DNA of 64,000 nt, taken from Bacteroidota bacterium. GTDB taxonomy: Bacteria; Bacteroidota; Bacteroidia; Bacteroidales; WCHB1-69. The stretch spans positions 1 to 64,000 of the forward strand of contig JAGDMF010000004.1 of NCBI GenBank assembly GCA_017860455.1, in the 5' to 3' direction. The notes below the pieces were generated by a model, which did no database searches, was not told the origin of the DNA, and worked only from the letters and a program-made list of their open reading frames with translations. This document shows positions 43,834 through 52,278 of this stretch, in pieces (the stretch's first letter is position 1; every line of letters starts with the position of its first letter). The translations under genes and the position numbers were made by a program.

Positions 43834-44902
43834 CATCCTCTTCTTCCAGCAAATGGTGAAGGGGCAGGCAAATAATATTTTGGGCAACTTTTTCAGCTAC
43901 GGGTAATGGGAATCTTTTGAAATGTTTAAAAATGGGTACATCTGAAACTAATGGATCAAAATATTTTTTACAATGAATATTTTCGGTTTTTAATTTTTCA
44001 AATAGCTGATCTCTGGTGAAACCATATAAAGTTGGATTGATCATGATAGGAAAATAACCATAATTGTAATTAACACCGGGTTTCTCATTCATCATTGTGA
44101 TTCCTTGTATCGATTGTAGTTTTTTTTGATATAGTTTAAATATTTCTTTTCTTTTTTGAATCGACTGATCCACATACTGAAGCTGCAAAAGACCAAATGC
44201 AGCCTGAAATTCATTCATTTTCCCGTTTAATCCCGATGTGACAGGATTTTGAGTAGTGTCTATCCCATTGTTTTTCAGCTTTTCAATCTCAGTATGAAGT
44301 GCAGGATCTTTACAAATAATGGCTCCCCCTTCAATGGTATTAAAAGTTTTAGTAGCATGAAAACTGATAGTGGAACAATCGCCTGCCTGGAGAACAGAGT
44401 GATCGTTAATCTCAACACCAAAACAATGTGCCGCATCAAAAATTAACTTGATACAATGTTTTTTTGCCATTTTTTCTAATGCTTCAATATTACAGGGTTG
44501 TCCAAAAAGATGAACCGCTAAGATTGCTGAAGTTTGAGGGGTTATGGCTTGTTCAATTTTTTCAGGATCAATATTATACGTATCATCATCGATATCAACA
44601 AATACCGGTGTAAGACCATTCCACAATATCGCCTGAGCTGTTGAAATATGCGTAAATGGGGTTGTGATCACTTCACCAGTCACTTTTAGGGCTTTTAAAG
44701 CCAGAATTAAAGCAGTTGTCCCATTGTTGACCACACTCAAATGCTCCAACCCAAGCTTTTTTTTCAATTCCATTTCGAATTGCAGTTCCATATTTCCCCG
44801 ATTGGTGATAATACCCGATTCCCATATTTTTTCCAAATAGAGAACATATTCATCCAAAGGAGGCAATAGGGGATAGGTGGTTCTAATTGGTTTATTTTTC
44901 AT
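43805..44902 (-). CDS. DegT/DnrJ/EryC1-family sugar aminotransferase
   Basis: A 365-residue PLP-dependent transaminase of the family that aminates nucleotide-linked keto sugars. Family features are NNGTTALILALKAL near residue 61, DAAHCFGVE, the PLP Lys185 in ATKTFNTIEGG, and GLNGKMNEFQAAFGLLQL near 225. Length is normal. The C-terminal nine residues (VARMLGMLD) and the stop codon are encoded by family D repeat units. It overlaps the glycosyltransferase gene by 11 bp and is the last gene of a five-gene operon, so it probably provides an amino sugar or amino-lipid head group. Exact substrate unknown. Confidence 0.92.
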   Translation of the reverse strand: MKNKPIRTTYPLLPPLDEYVLYLEKIWESGIITNRGNMELQFEMELKKKLGLEHLSVVNNGTTALILALKALKVTGEVITTPFTHISTAQAILWNGLTPVFVDIDDDTYNIDPEKIEQAITPQTSAILAVHLFGQPCNIEALEKMAKKHCIKLIFDAAHCFGVEINDHSVLQAGDCSTISFHATKTFNTIEGGAIICKDPALHTEIEKLKNNGIDTTQNPVTSGLNGKMNEFQAAFGLLQLQYVDQSIQKRKEIFKLYQKKLQSIQGITMMNEKPGVNYNYGYFPIMINPTLYGFTRDQLFEKLKTENIHCKKYFDPLVSDVPIFKHFKRFPLPVAEKVAQNIICLPLHHLLEEEDVARMLGMLD

Positions 44903-46001
44903 GAAATTTAAAAAAGGATTGAGTTGTGTATGCTATTTTTTGACAAATAATATCTAATAAGGCAATGATGTATAAAATGTTGATACACAATAAACTTTGA
45001 TATTTTGAATGAAGTTTAAAAATTGATAATACGATAGATGTTACTCCTAATAAATTGATGAAAATAAATAAAACTAAAAAAGAAAAATCATGTAATGCCA
45101 ACACGCCCAATGAAACATTGACAATAAAAAGTGATATCGGAATCAATAATTTAAAATATTTATGCCAAAGTAACATCCATTTTTCTTTTAAAGGTAATTT
45201 GCTGATTAAGTTTTGCTGAGTTATGATTTGAAATAAACCTGTTAAATATCTTTTAATTCTTTGATAATTATATAGTTGGTTGCAATTTTCATCGACAATG
45301 ATCGCTTCCTGTTGGAGTATAATCTTTTTGGTTTTCAATATTTGTAATGATACATAAAGGTCATCTAAAATAATATCTTCAGGAATGGTATGATAACAAT
45401 CTTTTTTAATGGCATATAGAGGACCATAAACCCCAATCAATTTTCCCAATCGACTCTCTTTACTTTTAATAAAATTCTCAATTATTCGGATAATGGAATA
45501 TTTCCCTTTTTTATCTTGAGCAGAAAGTATGGATGAAACTGCACCAATCTCTTGATTGTTTAAGGGAGTAACAATTTTTTTGATGGCACCGGTTGAGATG
45601 GTTTGCCTTTGATCACAAAAGACAATGTAGGGAAATTGAGCCATCTTCACTGCTTCATTCATGGAATTGGGAATCCCTTTTTGAATCTCTTTGAGAATTA
45701 TTTTCACTTTAGGATGATGAAAATTCTTTAAAAAATTGGGGGTTTCATCACAACTTCCATCATCAATTATGATAATTTCACTTTGATTAAATTCCTGAAT
45801 TTCAAACAGTAATTGCGTTAATTTTTGATTCAAGTATTGAAATCCATTGTATGACAAATAGATAATAGTGATTCCATCTTTTATTTCATTTTCAAAATAG
45901 GGAATCTCTTCGTTTCTCCCTTTGTAATTGATCCAAATAGGATACAAAAGACTAAAAATAATCAACAATAAACAAACAAAAAGTAGAATATAGATTACCA
46001 T
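44892..46001 (-). CDS. Membrane-anchored family 2 glycosyltransferase
   Basis: A 369-residue GT2 (GT-A fold) inverting transferase. One N-terminal transmembrane helix (2-24) is followed by the catalytic domain: IIYLSYNG, IIIIDDGSCDE (nucleotide-binding Asp), an acidic DDLYVSLQI (catalytic base region, about 218-226) and a YQRIKRYLTG helix akin to the QxxRW site of membrane GT2s. Three C-terminal helices (about 280-355) follow. Such architecture is typical of enzymes adding a sugar to a lipid acceptor at the inner membrane. It overlaps the B12-radical-SAM gene by one base and the DegT gene by 11. Confidence 0.9.
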   Translation of the reverse strand: MVIYILLFVCLLLIIFSLLYPIWINYKGRNEEIPYFENEIKDGITIIYLSYNGFQYLNQKLTQLLFEIQEFNQSEIIIIDDGSCDETPNFLKNFHHPKVKIILKEIQKGIPNSMNEAVKMAQFPYIVFCDQRQTISTGAIKKIVTPLNNQEIGAVSSILSAQDKKGKYSIIRIIENFIKSKESRLGKLIGVYGPLYAIKKDCYHTIPEDIILDDLYVSLQILKTKKIILQQEAIIVDENCNQLYNYQRIKRYLTGLFQIITQQNLISKLPLKEKWMLLWHKYFKLLIPISLFIVNVSLGVLALHDFSFLVLFIFINLLGVTSIVLSIFKLHSKYQSLLCINILYIIALLDIICQKIAYTTQSFFKFHEK

Positions 46002-47401
46002 TACCGGTTGTTTTTTTTAACAATTTTTAAACGATATATTGACTTTAATACCAAATAAATTTTTTCTCCCACACTTTTAGGAAGAATACGTTGAATCCAC
46101 TCTGAAATATTTTTAGCGATATCAAAGAGAATGTTTTTTTTATCCTGATTGCTGTAAAAACCCTCTTTTTTAACCAGACGAATCGCATCCACTCTATCTT
46201 TGTACGGAAATTCAGGAGTTTCAAAAACAATTCTGGGCTCAATAGAATGGTAATTATGAATCAAAGGAACTAACAAAGTGCCATGTTTTTGAACATAATC
46301 CCACTGTGGGGTTCCTTTAAACGGTAAAACAGTGTAAAAATTGGTGTAATCACAACCCGAATTTTTGGCATAAGCAATCGATTCCTTTACATGTTCTAAA
46401 GTTTCAAAAGGACTCCCAATTACAAATTGTGACATAATTTCGATTCCTGCATCTTTTAAAATCCGAATCCCTTCCGAAACCTTTTCGATGGTTGTCCCTT
46501 TCCCAATTTTTTCTAATATTTCATTGTTTGCCGATTCTATTCCAATAGATACATTATAACAACCTGCTTTTTTTAATTTTTGAGCGATCTCTTTTGTGAT
46601 AAAATCAGCCCGATAAGAAACGGCCCATAAAATATCTAACTTTTTCTCAATCAATAAATCACAAAATTGATCAATCCTGTTTAAAGGGATATTAAAACTA
46701 TTATCTCCAAAAATAAATAGTTTTTTTCCATAATGTTGAATAAGATATTCAATTTCGGTTACCATCTTTTCCGGACTCATGTATCTGGTTCCCTTTTTCC
46801 ATAATGAACTGGAATTACACCAGGCACAACTATAGGGACAACCTCTGCTGGTTACCATTCTGTGCAACGGATAACGGTTCATCGGAAAGAGATCATAAGC
46901 CGGAATCGGTAAACTATCAATATCTTTCATCTGTTCCCGTTCCGGATTGATGATTAATTCACCCTCTTTTGTTTTATACATTAATCCATTAATAGAATCA
47001 ATAGATTTTAATCCTTTAATTGATGATATCAATTCAGAAAATGTGATTTCACCCTCTCCATAAACCGCAAAATCTGCAGGGGTTTCATTAAATATTTCCT
47101 CTCTAATAGTTGTAACATACGGTCCACCTAAACAAATGAGTGTTTTAGGGTGATTTTTTCCAATGGTGTTAAATATTTTTTTTACTTCGAAATAAACAGG
47201 AGAATAAACAGTGATTCCAATAAGAGCAAACGAAGTGTTAAAAAAACGGTTTGTCTCTTTTCGGGTTGCTACTCTGGTATCTAAAACCTGAAATTCCAGA
47301 TCATCATGATGTAAACGTGCATAAGCTGCAATTAATCCAAGTCCCAGATGAACCGTTTTATATCTCCGATCCTGATTCGGAAAGATGAGTCCTATTTTCA
47401 T
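46001..47401 (-). CDS. B12-binding-domain radical SAM enzyme
   Basis: A 466-residue protein of the cobalamin-dependent radical SAM class. The N-terminal B12-binding-like domain (about 1-140) has GLIAAYAR and LGGPYVTTI; a canonical DxHxxG cobalamin-binding His motif is not obvious. The radical SAM core has CxxxCxxC at Cys178, Cys182 and Cys185 (SRGCPYSCAWCN), followed by YRADFITKEI and GIESANNEIL. Relatives include methyltransferases and ring-rearranging enzymes such as HpnJ. Substrate unknown. Third gene of the operon: 4 bp after the SDR gene, 1 bp overlap with the glycosyltransferase. Confidence 0.9.
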   Translation of the reverse strand: MKIGLIFPNQDRRYKTVHLGLGLIAAYARLHHDDLEFQVLDTRVATRKETNRFFNTSFALIGITVYSPVYFEVKKIFNTIGKNHPKTLICLGGPYVTTIREEIFNETPADFAVYGEGEITFSELISSIKGLKSIDSINGLMYKTKEGELIINPEREQMKDIDSLPIPAYDLFPMNRYPLHRMVTSRGCPYSCAWCNSSSLWKKGTRYMSPEKMVTEIEYLIQHYGKKLFIFGDNSFNIPLNRIDQFCDLLIEKKLDILWAVSYRADFITKEIAQKLKKAGCYNVSIGIESANNEILEKIGKGTTIEKVSEGIRILKDAGIEIMSQFVIGSPFETLEHVKESIAYAKNSGCDYTNFYTVLPFKGTPQWDYVQKHGTLLVPLIHNYHSIEPRIVFETPEFPYKDRVDAIRLVKKEGFYSNQDKKNILFDIAKNISEWIQRILPKSVGEKIYLVLKSIYRLKIVKKNNR

Positions 47402-47405
47402 TTTA

Positions 47406-48209
47406 TTACCAGTTTATGGGATTTCTATCCTTGAAAAACAATCCTGTGGGAATATTCGGCTCCGTTGCCAGCCATATCGCAGTGTCAGCACCTTGTTGGA
47501 CCGTTCTTGGTGCATTTGGTCCTCCCATATCTGTTTTTACCCATCCCGGACACATCGCATTTACTTTGATCCCATATTGTTCTAACTCTTTGGAAAACAT
47601 AATGGTAAGTGCATTTAATGATGCTTTTGACAAACTATAAGATGGATAATAACCACTCAGGTTTGTTAATTGTCCCATTCCACTTGAAATATTGATAATT
47701 CTGGGATCATCACTCTTTTTTAGTAATGGAATCATCCATTGTGTGACACGCCATACACCAAATAAATTTGTCTCCAGAACACTTTTGACATCTTCCATTG
47801 AAACATTGGAAGCGTTGTGTTTAGTTCTTTCAATCTTACTTTCCATAATTTTTTCGGTCCATTGTTTAGCCTTAGTTAAAAGGGTAGGAGTGTATTCAGC
47901 GGCCAGTTTTTTAATTGATGTAATAATACCATTCTCCTGCGGATATTCACTGATCCCTGCATTATTAATTATGATATCCAAATGGTCAAATTCTTGAGCA
48001 ATTTGTGTATAAGCTTGTTCAATGGTTTCAATAAGAGTAACATCAAGATATAGAACTTTTACATTTGAAGACCATCCCTTGATCGCCTTTGCTCCAACTT
48101 CAATATCTCTGCAACCTAAAATGACACGAAATCCTTTCTGATCCAGCTGTCGCCCAATCTCGTGTCCGATTCCCCGGTTTCCTCCCGTTATGAGTACTGT
48201 TTTCATCAT
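47406..48209 (-). CDS. Short-chain dehydrogenase/reductase with an insertion before the catalytic site
   Basis: A 267-residue classical SDR with TGGNRGIG (cofactor loop), NNAGIS, the catalytic Ser in INISSGMG, and YSLSK for the YxxxK pair. Between NNAG (about 85) and the catalytic Ser (about 170) it has roughly 40 extra residues, as in carbonyl-reductase/salutaridine-reductase-like SDRs. Two tandem ATGs overlap the preceding gene's TGA (ATGATGA), implying translational coupling. It would oxidise an alcohol or reduce a ketone in the pathway, plausibly producing the keto group that the DegT enzyme aminates; this is inference from context. Confidence 0.9.
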   Translation of the reverse strand: MMKTVLITGGNRGIGHEIGRQLDQKGFRVILGCRDIEVGAKAIKGWSSNVKVLYLDVTLIETIEQAYTQIAQEFDHLDIIINNAGISEYPQENGIITSIKKLAAEYTPTLLTKAKQWTEKIMESKIERTKHNASNVSMEDVKSVLETNLFGVWRVTQWMIPLLKKSDDPRIINISSGMGQLTNLSGYYPSYSLSKASLNALTIMFSKELEQYGIKVNAMCPGWVKTDMGGPNAPRTVQQGADTAIWLATEPNIPTGLFFKDRNPINW

Positions 48210-49375
48210 AATGATCTATTTAAAAAATGGTTGTATTCTCTATTGATTAATAAACTAGCTGTTTTTAATAATGCTTTTCTGTTTCGAATTGGATATTTCA
48301 TCATGGAAGCCAGCATGTTTCTTCCAAATTTATGACAACAACCCGAACATTCTTTAGGATAAGCATCTCTTTTTAACTCTTCTTGCAAAGAAGAAGTGGC
48401 TATTTCCCATAAAGTCAATAAATTAGCGGATCCAAAAGGATCAATTCTAATATCACCTTTAATCAATCCACAGGGCTGAATATTGCCATGATAGTCAATA
48501 TCAATAACTTCTAATGACTCTCTGCAGTAAAATTTGGGTAAAACAGTCTTATAAAAAGGAATTGTAGTATTATTGTCAAATTGTTTTATATAATTAGCAA
48601 TCCAGGGAATGATTCTGTATAAGTTGGTTTTAATCTCATTTTTAGTCTCGAAATAAAACATGGTTTGGAGATCCTCCATCAGGGCATTTAAAGATTCAAT
48701 GGGAACATTCAAATTCTGCTTATGGTCAATCGTGTCCAATTCAGGAAAGTTGGAAAATGAAATGACCGGTTGATACAATATTTGTTTAATTCCTAACTCA
48801 TTTGCCCTGTGCAAAGAGAGAATCAAATCTTTGTAGTTAACAACAGAAATGACCGTCAAAATTATAAATGGAATCTCATGAAACTTACATGTTTCAATCG
48901 CACTTATTGCATCGGTATATGCTTTATCATTACCTCTGGTCTTATTTTGAATCGGTTCATGAAAAGAATCAACTGAAATATTTACGGCAGTATTGCATTT
49001 TTTTAAAATTGATAAAGACTTTTCAGATAAATGAGATATGATCATTCCATTCGTTGTAATATTGCAAATAATTTGATTTTTAAAAGCATATTCAACAACC
49101 TCGAAAAGATCGGTAAATAAAAATGGTTCACCACCACACAATGAGAGACGTCTGATTCCTAACTGAACCATCTGATCAATGATCCAGAAAAGATCAGTTT
49201 TATTCAATAAATCTGAAGAATGATCTGATGAGTGGTTCTGCCCAATTTCACAATAGATGCACTGTTGATTGCACCGATTTGTCAAGTTTACAGATACCAT
49301 AGAGGGAACTGCTCTTCCAATGAAAAGTTTCTTGATTTCCGGTAAATAATTGACTTTAAGTTTTTTATTTTCCAT
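48206..49375 (-). CDS. Radical SAM enzyme with SPASM-like C-terminus
   Basis: A 389-residue radical SAM protein. The [4Fe-4S]-SAM motif CxxxCxxC is at Cys35, Cys39 and Cys42 (NRCNQQCIYC). GGEP follows at about 80 (LCGGEPFLF), then NITTNG. C-terminally CRES...QPCGL and CSGCCHKFG (about 290-355) supply extra Cys for an auxiliary cluster of SPASM/twitch type. The chemistry is unknown; family members modify peptides, sugars or lipids. First gene of the five-gene operon, with its own TAnnTTTG box 44 nt upstream. Confidence 0.9.
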   Translation of the reverse strand: MENKKLKVNYLPEIKKLFIGRAVPSMVSVNLTNRCNQQCIYCEIGQNHSSDHSSDLLNKTDLFWIIDQMVQLGIRRLSLCGGEPFLFTDLFEVVEYAFKNQIICNITTNGMIISHLSEKSLSILKKCNTAVNISVDSFHEPIQNKTRGNDKAYTDAISAIETCKFHEIPFIILTVISVVNYKDLILSLHRANELGIKQILYQPVISFSNFPELDTIDHKQNLNVPIESLNALMEDLQTMFYFETKNEIKTNLYRIIPWIANYIKQFDNNTTIPFYKTVLPKFYCRESLEVIDIDYHGNIQPCGLIKGDIRIDPFGSANLLTLWEIATSSLQEELKRDAYPKECSGCCHKFGRNMLASMMKYPIRNRKALLKTASLLINREYNHFLNRSL

Positions 49376-49419
49376 GCTAATTCTTAGTTAGAACCATTCA
49401 GCCCCACTTTCAACATTAG

Positions 49420-49427
49420 CAAAAATA
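49420..49427 (-). promoter_or_regulatory. -7 box of the five-gene radical-SAM operon (TATTTTTG)
   Basis: A perfect TAnnTTTG on the minus strand 44 nt before the ATG at 49375. It separates the operon from the ferredoxin gene upstream. Confidence 0.7.
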
Positions 49428-49478
49428 AGAAAACTTTTTGAATTATTTTTTTAATTTTTTTCTAAAGAACGTGCATTC

Positions 49479-49661
49479 CTATTTACTTTGAAAAGCACCG
49501 GTTGGACAATAATGTAAACAATTGCCACAATCTATACAAAGTTCATGATCAATAACAGGATAACCTTCACTGTTTTGGGATACTGCATTTACGGGACAAA
49601 CTCTAACAATTGGACAAAAATGGTTGTGAGGACATCTGCTTTTGTTTACTTCAATATTCAT
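49479..49661 (-). CDS. Small [4Fe-4S] ferredoxin-like protein
   Basis: A 60-residue iron-sulphur protein. The second half has a standard motif C-x2-C-x2-C-x3-CP (CIDCGNCLHYCP). The first half has Cys10, Cys16 and Cys22 spaced C-x5-C-x5-CP instead of the usual C-x2-C-x2-C, so one classical cluster and probably one irregular cluster are formed. It is a likely electron donor, conceivably for the radical SAM enzymes transcribed downstream, and stands divergent to oxyR. Own TAnnTTTG box. Function beyond electron transfer is not known. Confidence 0.87.
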   Translation of the reverse strand: MNIEVNKSRCPHNHFCPIVRVCPVNAVSQNSEGYPVIDHELCIDCGNCLHYCPTGAFQSK

Positions 49662-49686
49662 AATGTTGTTTTTTAGAAATTTCTGG

Positions 49687-49694
49687 CAAAATTA
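49687..49694 (-). promoter_or_regulatory. -7 box of the ferredoxin gene (TAATTTTG)
   Basis: TAnnTTTG on the minus strand 25 nt before the ATG at 49661. It stands back-to-back with the oxyR box 35 bp away, so OxyR binding here could control both genes. Confidence 0.65.
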
Positions 49695-49729
49695 AAGCGA
49701 ATAAATCTATTTATCAAACAGATTTTATC

Positions 49730-49737
49730 TATCTTTG
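49730..49737 (+). promoter_or_regulatory. -7 box of oxyR (TATCTTTG)
   Basis: TAnnTTTG on the plus strand 24 nt before the oxyR ATG. It is the divergent partner of the ferredoxin promoter. Confidence 0.65.
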
Positions 49738-49761
49738 CATCGGTTTTATCAATATTAAATT

Positions 49762-50688
49762 ATGACAATTCAACAATTGGAATATATTATTGCTGTAAGC
49801 AAATACAAGCATTTTGTTAAAGCAGCAGAAGTTTGTGGAATTACACAATCTACATTGAGTTCTATGATTATGAAATTAGAGCAAGAGTTAGATGTTACTA
49901 TTTTTAATAGAAATACGCATCCTGTCGAATTAACCCCAATGGGAGAAAAGGTTATTCAACAGGCTAAAGTGATTTTATATAACACAGCTCAATTGAAAGA
50001 GATGGTGATGTCAGAAAAAGAAACCAAAGTGGGAAATATTCAATTAGGGATAATTCCAACAGTTGCTCCCTATCTGTTACCCAAACTTTTTAAAAAAATT
50101 ATGGAGTCAGATTCAGGAATTCAATTGCAGGTTTCTGAATTAAGCACGGCATTGATACTGGATAAACTGCTTAAAGCAGAGTTAGATATGGCCATTATTA
50201 CGTCCCCTTCTCAAAATGATCAATTGCTGGAGATTCCTCTCTATTATGAGCGTTTTGTAGCCTATATCTCCCCATTAGATCCTCTCTTTCAGGAACAAGA
50301 GATTGTATCATCCAAAATGCCAACCAAACACATGTGGGTATTGAAAGAGGGGCATTGTTTAAGAAATCAAATTCTCCATTTTTGCAAAATTAAATCTCAC
50401 TTTTCGCCCATTTATGAAGCCGGGAATATTGATAACTTAATAAGGGTTGTAGATGAAAATTACGGATATACAATCATCCCGGAACTTCATATTGATTTGT
50501 TATCAGAGCATCAAAAAAATAATTTGAGACCATTAAATTCACCTCAAATTGTAAGAGAGATTGCTCTGGTTTTTAGGAAAGATTATGTTAAGGAGGGACT
50601 TATCAACGGGTTGGTCACCCTGATTAAACAGATCATTCCCGAAAAAATGGTGGATGAACGATTAAAGAAATTTGCCATAAAATTATAG
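49762..50688 (+). CDS. oxyR: Hydrogen peroxide-responsive LysR regulator OxyR
   Basis: A 308-residue LysR-type regulator. The N-terminal winged HTH starts MTIQQLEYIIAVSKYKHF. The C-terminal periplasmic-binding-like domain carries the redox pair Cys199 and Cys208 in EGHCLRNQILHFC, the same positions and context as E. coli OxyR, where oxidation by peroxide forms a disulphide and activates the protein. It is divergent to the small ferredoxin and convergent with mnmE (9-bp gap). No catalase or peroxiredoxin gene is next to it. The call as OxyR is well supported by the cysteines. Confidence 0.93.
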   Translation: MTIQQLEYIIAVSKYKHFVKAAEVCGITQSTLSSMIMKLEQELDVTIFNRNTHPVELTPMGEKVIQQAKVILYNTAQLKEMVMSEKETKVGNIQLGIIPTVAPYLLPKLFKKIMESDSGIQLQVSELSTALILDKLLKAELDMAIITSPSQNDQLLEIPLYYERFVAYISPLDPLFQEQEIVSSKMPTKHMWVLKEGHCLRNQILHFCKIKSHFSPIYEAGNIDNLIRVVDENYGYTIIPELHIDLLSEHQKNNLRPLNSPQIVREIALVFRKDYVKEGLINGLVTLIKQIIPEKMVDERLKKFAIKL

Positions 50689-50697
50689 TAAAAAGAT

Positions 50698-52077
50698 CTA
50701 CTTACCAATACAGAAAGAACCAAAAATGGTATTCAATACTTCATTGGTTGTAATCTCTCCAGTCACCATACCCAAATCATGCAATATCTGATTGATGTCT
50801 ATAGCAATGATATCTGTAGGAAGTTTTTGAGCAAATCCATCTTCAATTTTGGTGATATTTTCCTGAATTTTTAAGAAAATTTCATAATGTCTTATATTGG
50901 TTAACAAAGTTCCTTCAGAGATATTGTTTTCAGCAATATGAGAACTCAACATCTCTTTTAAAGTTTCAATATTAACATCTTTTCGGGCTGAAATATAAAC
51001 CACTTCATAATCGTTCCATTGTGAAAAATGGGAGGGAAGATCTTCCAGTTTATCAATTTTGTTGGCTACAATTATAAACTTTTTGTGAATAAAATCCACT
51101 TCATTTTCCAAAAACAGAAGTTCCTGTTCAATATCTTCAATGGTTGTATCGGTTATATCCACCATATACAGGATAATTTCCGCTTTATCAATCGCTTTAA
51201 AAGTGCGCTCAATTCCGATGGTTTCAATCTCATCTTTAGTAATTCTGATTCCAGCGGTATCGATCAATCTAAAGTTTACGCCGTTAATTGTAAAATTATC
51301 CTCTATTGTATCTCGGGTAGTACCCGGAATATGCGATACAATGGCACGATCATCATCCAGTAACGCGTTTAATAAAGTTGATTTTCCAACATTAGGTTTT
51401 CCAATGATTGCTACAGGAATACCATTTTTGATCACATTTCCCAATTTGAAAGATTCCGTTAGTCGGGTAACTTCAAATTTAAGTTCAGACAAAATGTGTA
51501 ATATTTTGGAACGATCTGCAAACTCCACATCCTCTTCACTAAAATCGAGTTCTAATTCTAATAATGCGGCCAATTCTACAAACTGAGTTCGTAAAGTTTT
51601 AATTTTTCTGGAAAAATTGCCTTTCAGTTGATTGATGGCCAGTTTATGAGAACTTTCTGTTTGGGAGTCAATCAAATCAACTACAGCTTCCGCTTGGGTT
51701 AAATCCATCTTTCCATTTAAGAAAGCACGCATGGAAAACTCTCCGGGTTCAGCCATTCGGGCTCCATTTTTAAAGAGTAATTCCAGAATTCTTTGTTGAA
51801 TATATTTGGATCCATGACACGTGATCTCCACCATATCTTCCCCCGTATAACTATGAGGTGCACCATATTTGATCACTACAATCTGGTCAATCAGTTGATT
51901 ATCATCATAAACCTCGGCCCATTTGGCATAATTGGCCTGTTGTTCAAAAAACACGGTTTGGTTTTTAAATAGGTTTGCTGCAACGGGGAATGCATTTTGC
52001 CCGGACAACCTAATCATTGCTATTGCTCCGATCCCCTGAGGGGTAGCCAAAGAACAAATGGTTTCAGATATATTCAT
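50698..52077 (-). CDS. mnmE: tRNA modification GTPase MnmE
   Basis: A 459-residue GTPase that, with MnmG, installs the cmnm5 group on wobble U34 of certain tRNAs. The N-terminal folate-binding domain starts ETICSLATPQGIGAIAMIRLSG. The inserted G domain has GKPNVGKST (about 228-236), the DTAGI switch and NKID. The helical domain ends in the obligatory CIGK C-terminus (FGSFCIGK). Full length. Own TAnnTTTG box, divergent to the lipocalin-like lipoprotein gene. Confidence 0.97.
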   Translation of the reverse strand: MNISETICSLATPQGIGAIAMIRLSGQNAFPVAANLFKNQTVFFEQQANYAKWAEVYDDNQLIDQIVVIKYGAPHSYTGEDMVEITCHGSKYIQQRILELLFKNGARMAEPGEFSMRAFLNGKMDLTQAEAVVDLIDSQTESSHKLAINQLKGNFSRKIKTLRTQFVELAALLELELDFSEEDVEFADRSKILHILSELKFEVTRLTESFKLGNVIKNGIPVAIIGKPNVGKSTLLNALLDDDRAIVSHIPGTTRDTIEDNFTINGVNFRLIDTAGIRITKDEIETIGIERTFKAIDKAEIILYMVDITDTTIEDIEQELLFLENEVDFIHKKFIIVANKIDKLEDLPSHFSQWNDYEVVYISARKDVNIETLKEMLSSHIAENNISEGTLLTNIRHYEIFLKIQENITKIEDGFAQKLPTDIIAIDINQILHDLGMVTGEITTNEVLNTIFGSFCIGK

Positions 52078-52093
52078 AGTGCCATTTTTTTTG

Positions 52094-52101
52094 CAAAAGT
52101 A
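52094..52101 (-). promoter_or_regulatory. -7 box of mnmE (TACTTTTG)
   Basis: TAnnTTTG on the minus strand 16 nt before the mnmE ATG. Confidence 0.7.
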
Positions 52102-52212
52102 ATACGATTTTTAATGAATTCAGTTCTAATATGAAAGATTATTTTAAATTGAAATCGTTTAACAACAAAAATGAAGAGTAATATAGATTGTATAACTAAT
52201 GTATCTATTTAT

Positions 52213-52250
52213 CAATTAGCTTATTAGCACATTCTCTAATTAGCTCATTA
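52213..52250. repeat. Degenerate 8-nt repeat, family G (ATTAGCNN)
   Basis: AATTAGCTT, ATTAGCACA and AATTAGCTCA units recur at roughly 8-nt steps (one 17-nt interval) in the divergent gap between mnmE and the lipoprotein gene. They are a diverged relative of the perfect array at 43659-43694. Confidence 0.65.
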
Positions 52251-52255
52251 TTTAG

Positions 52256-52263
52256 TATTTTTG
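52256..52263 (+). promoter_or_regulatory. -7 box of the lipocalin-like lipoprotein gene (TATTTTTG)
   Basis: A perfect TAnnTTTG on the plus strand 15 nt before the ATG at 52279. It rules out the upstream in-frame TTG at 52261 as the start. Confidence 0.7.
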
Positions 52264-52278
52264 CAAAAAATAAATCGT

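Noticed and set aside
43805-49375. Hopanoid side-chain cluster
   Set aside because: Enzyme classes resemble Hpn proteins, but there is no squalene-hopene cyclase, no HpnG-type phosphorylase, and the radical SAM sequences are not clearly HpnH or HpnJ.
51140-51586. 148-codon plus-strand open frame
   Set aside because: It is antisense to the conserved G domain of mnmE, so it is a shadow of a real gene.
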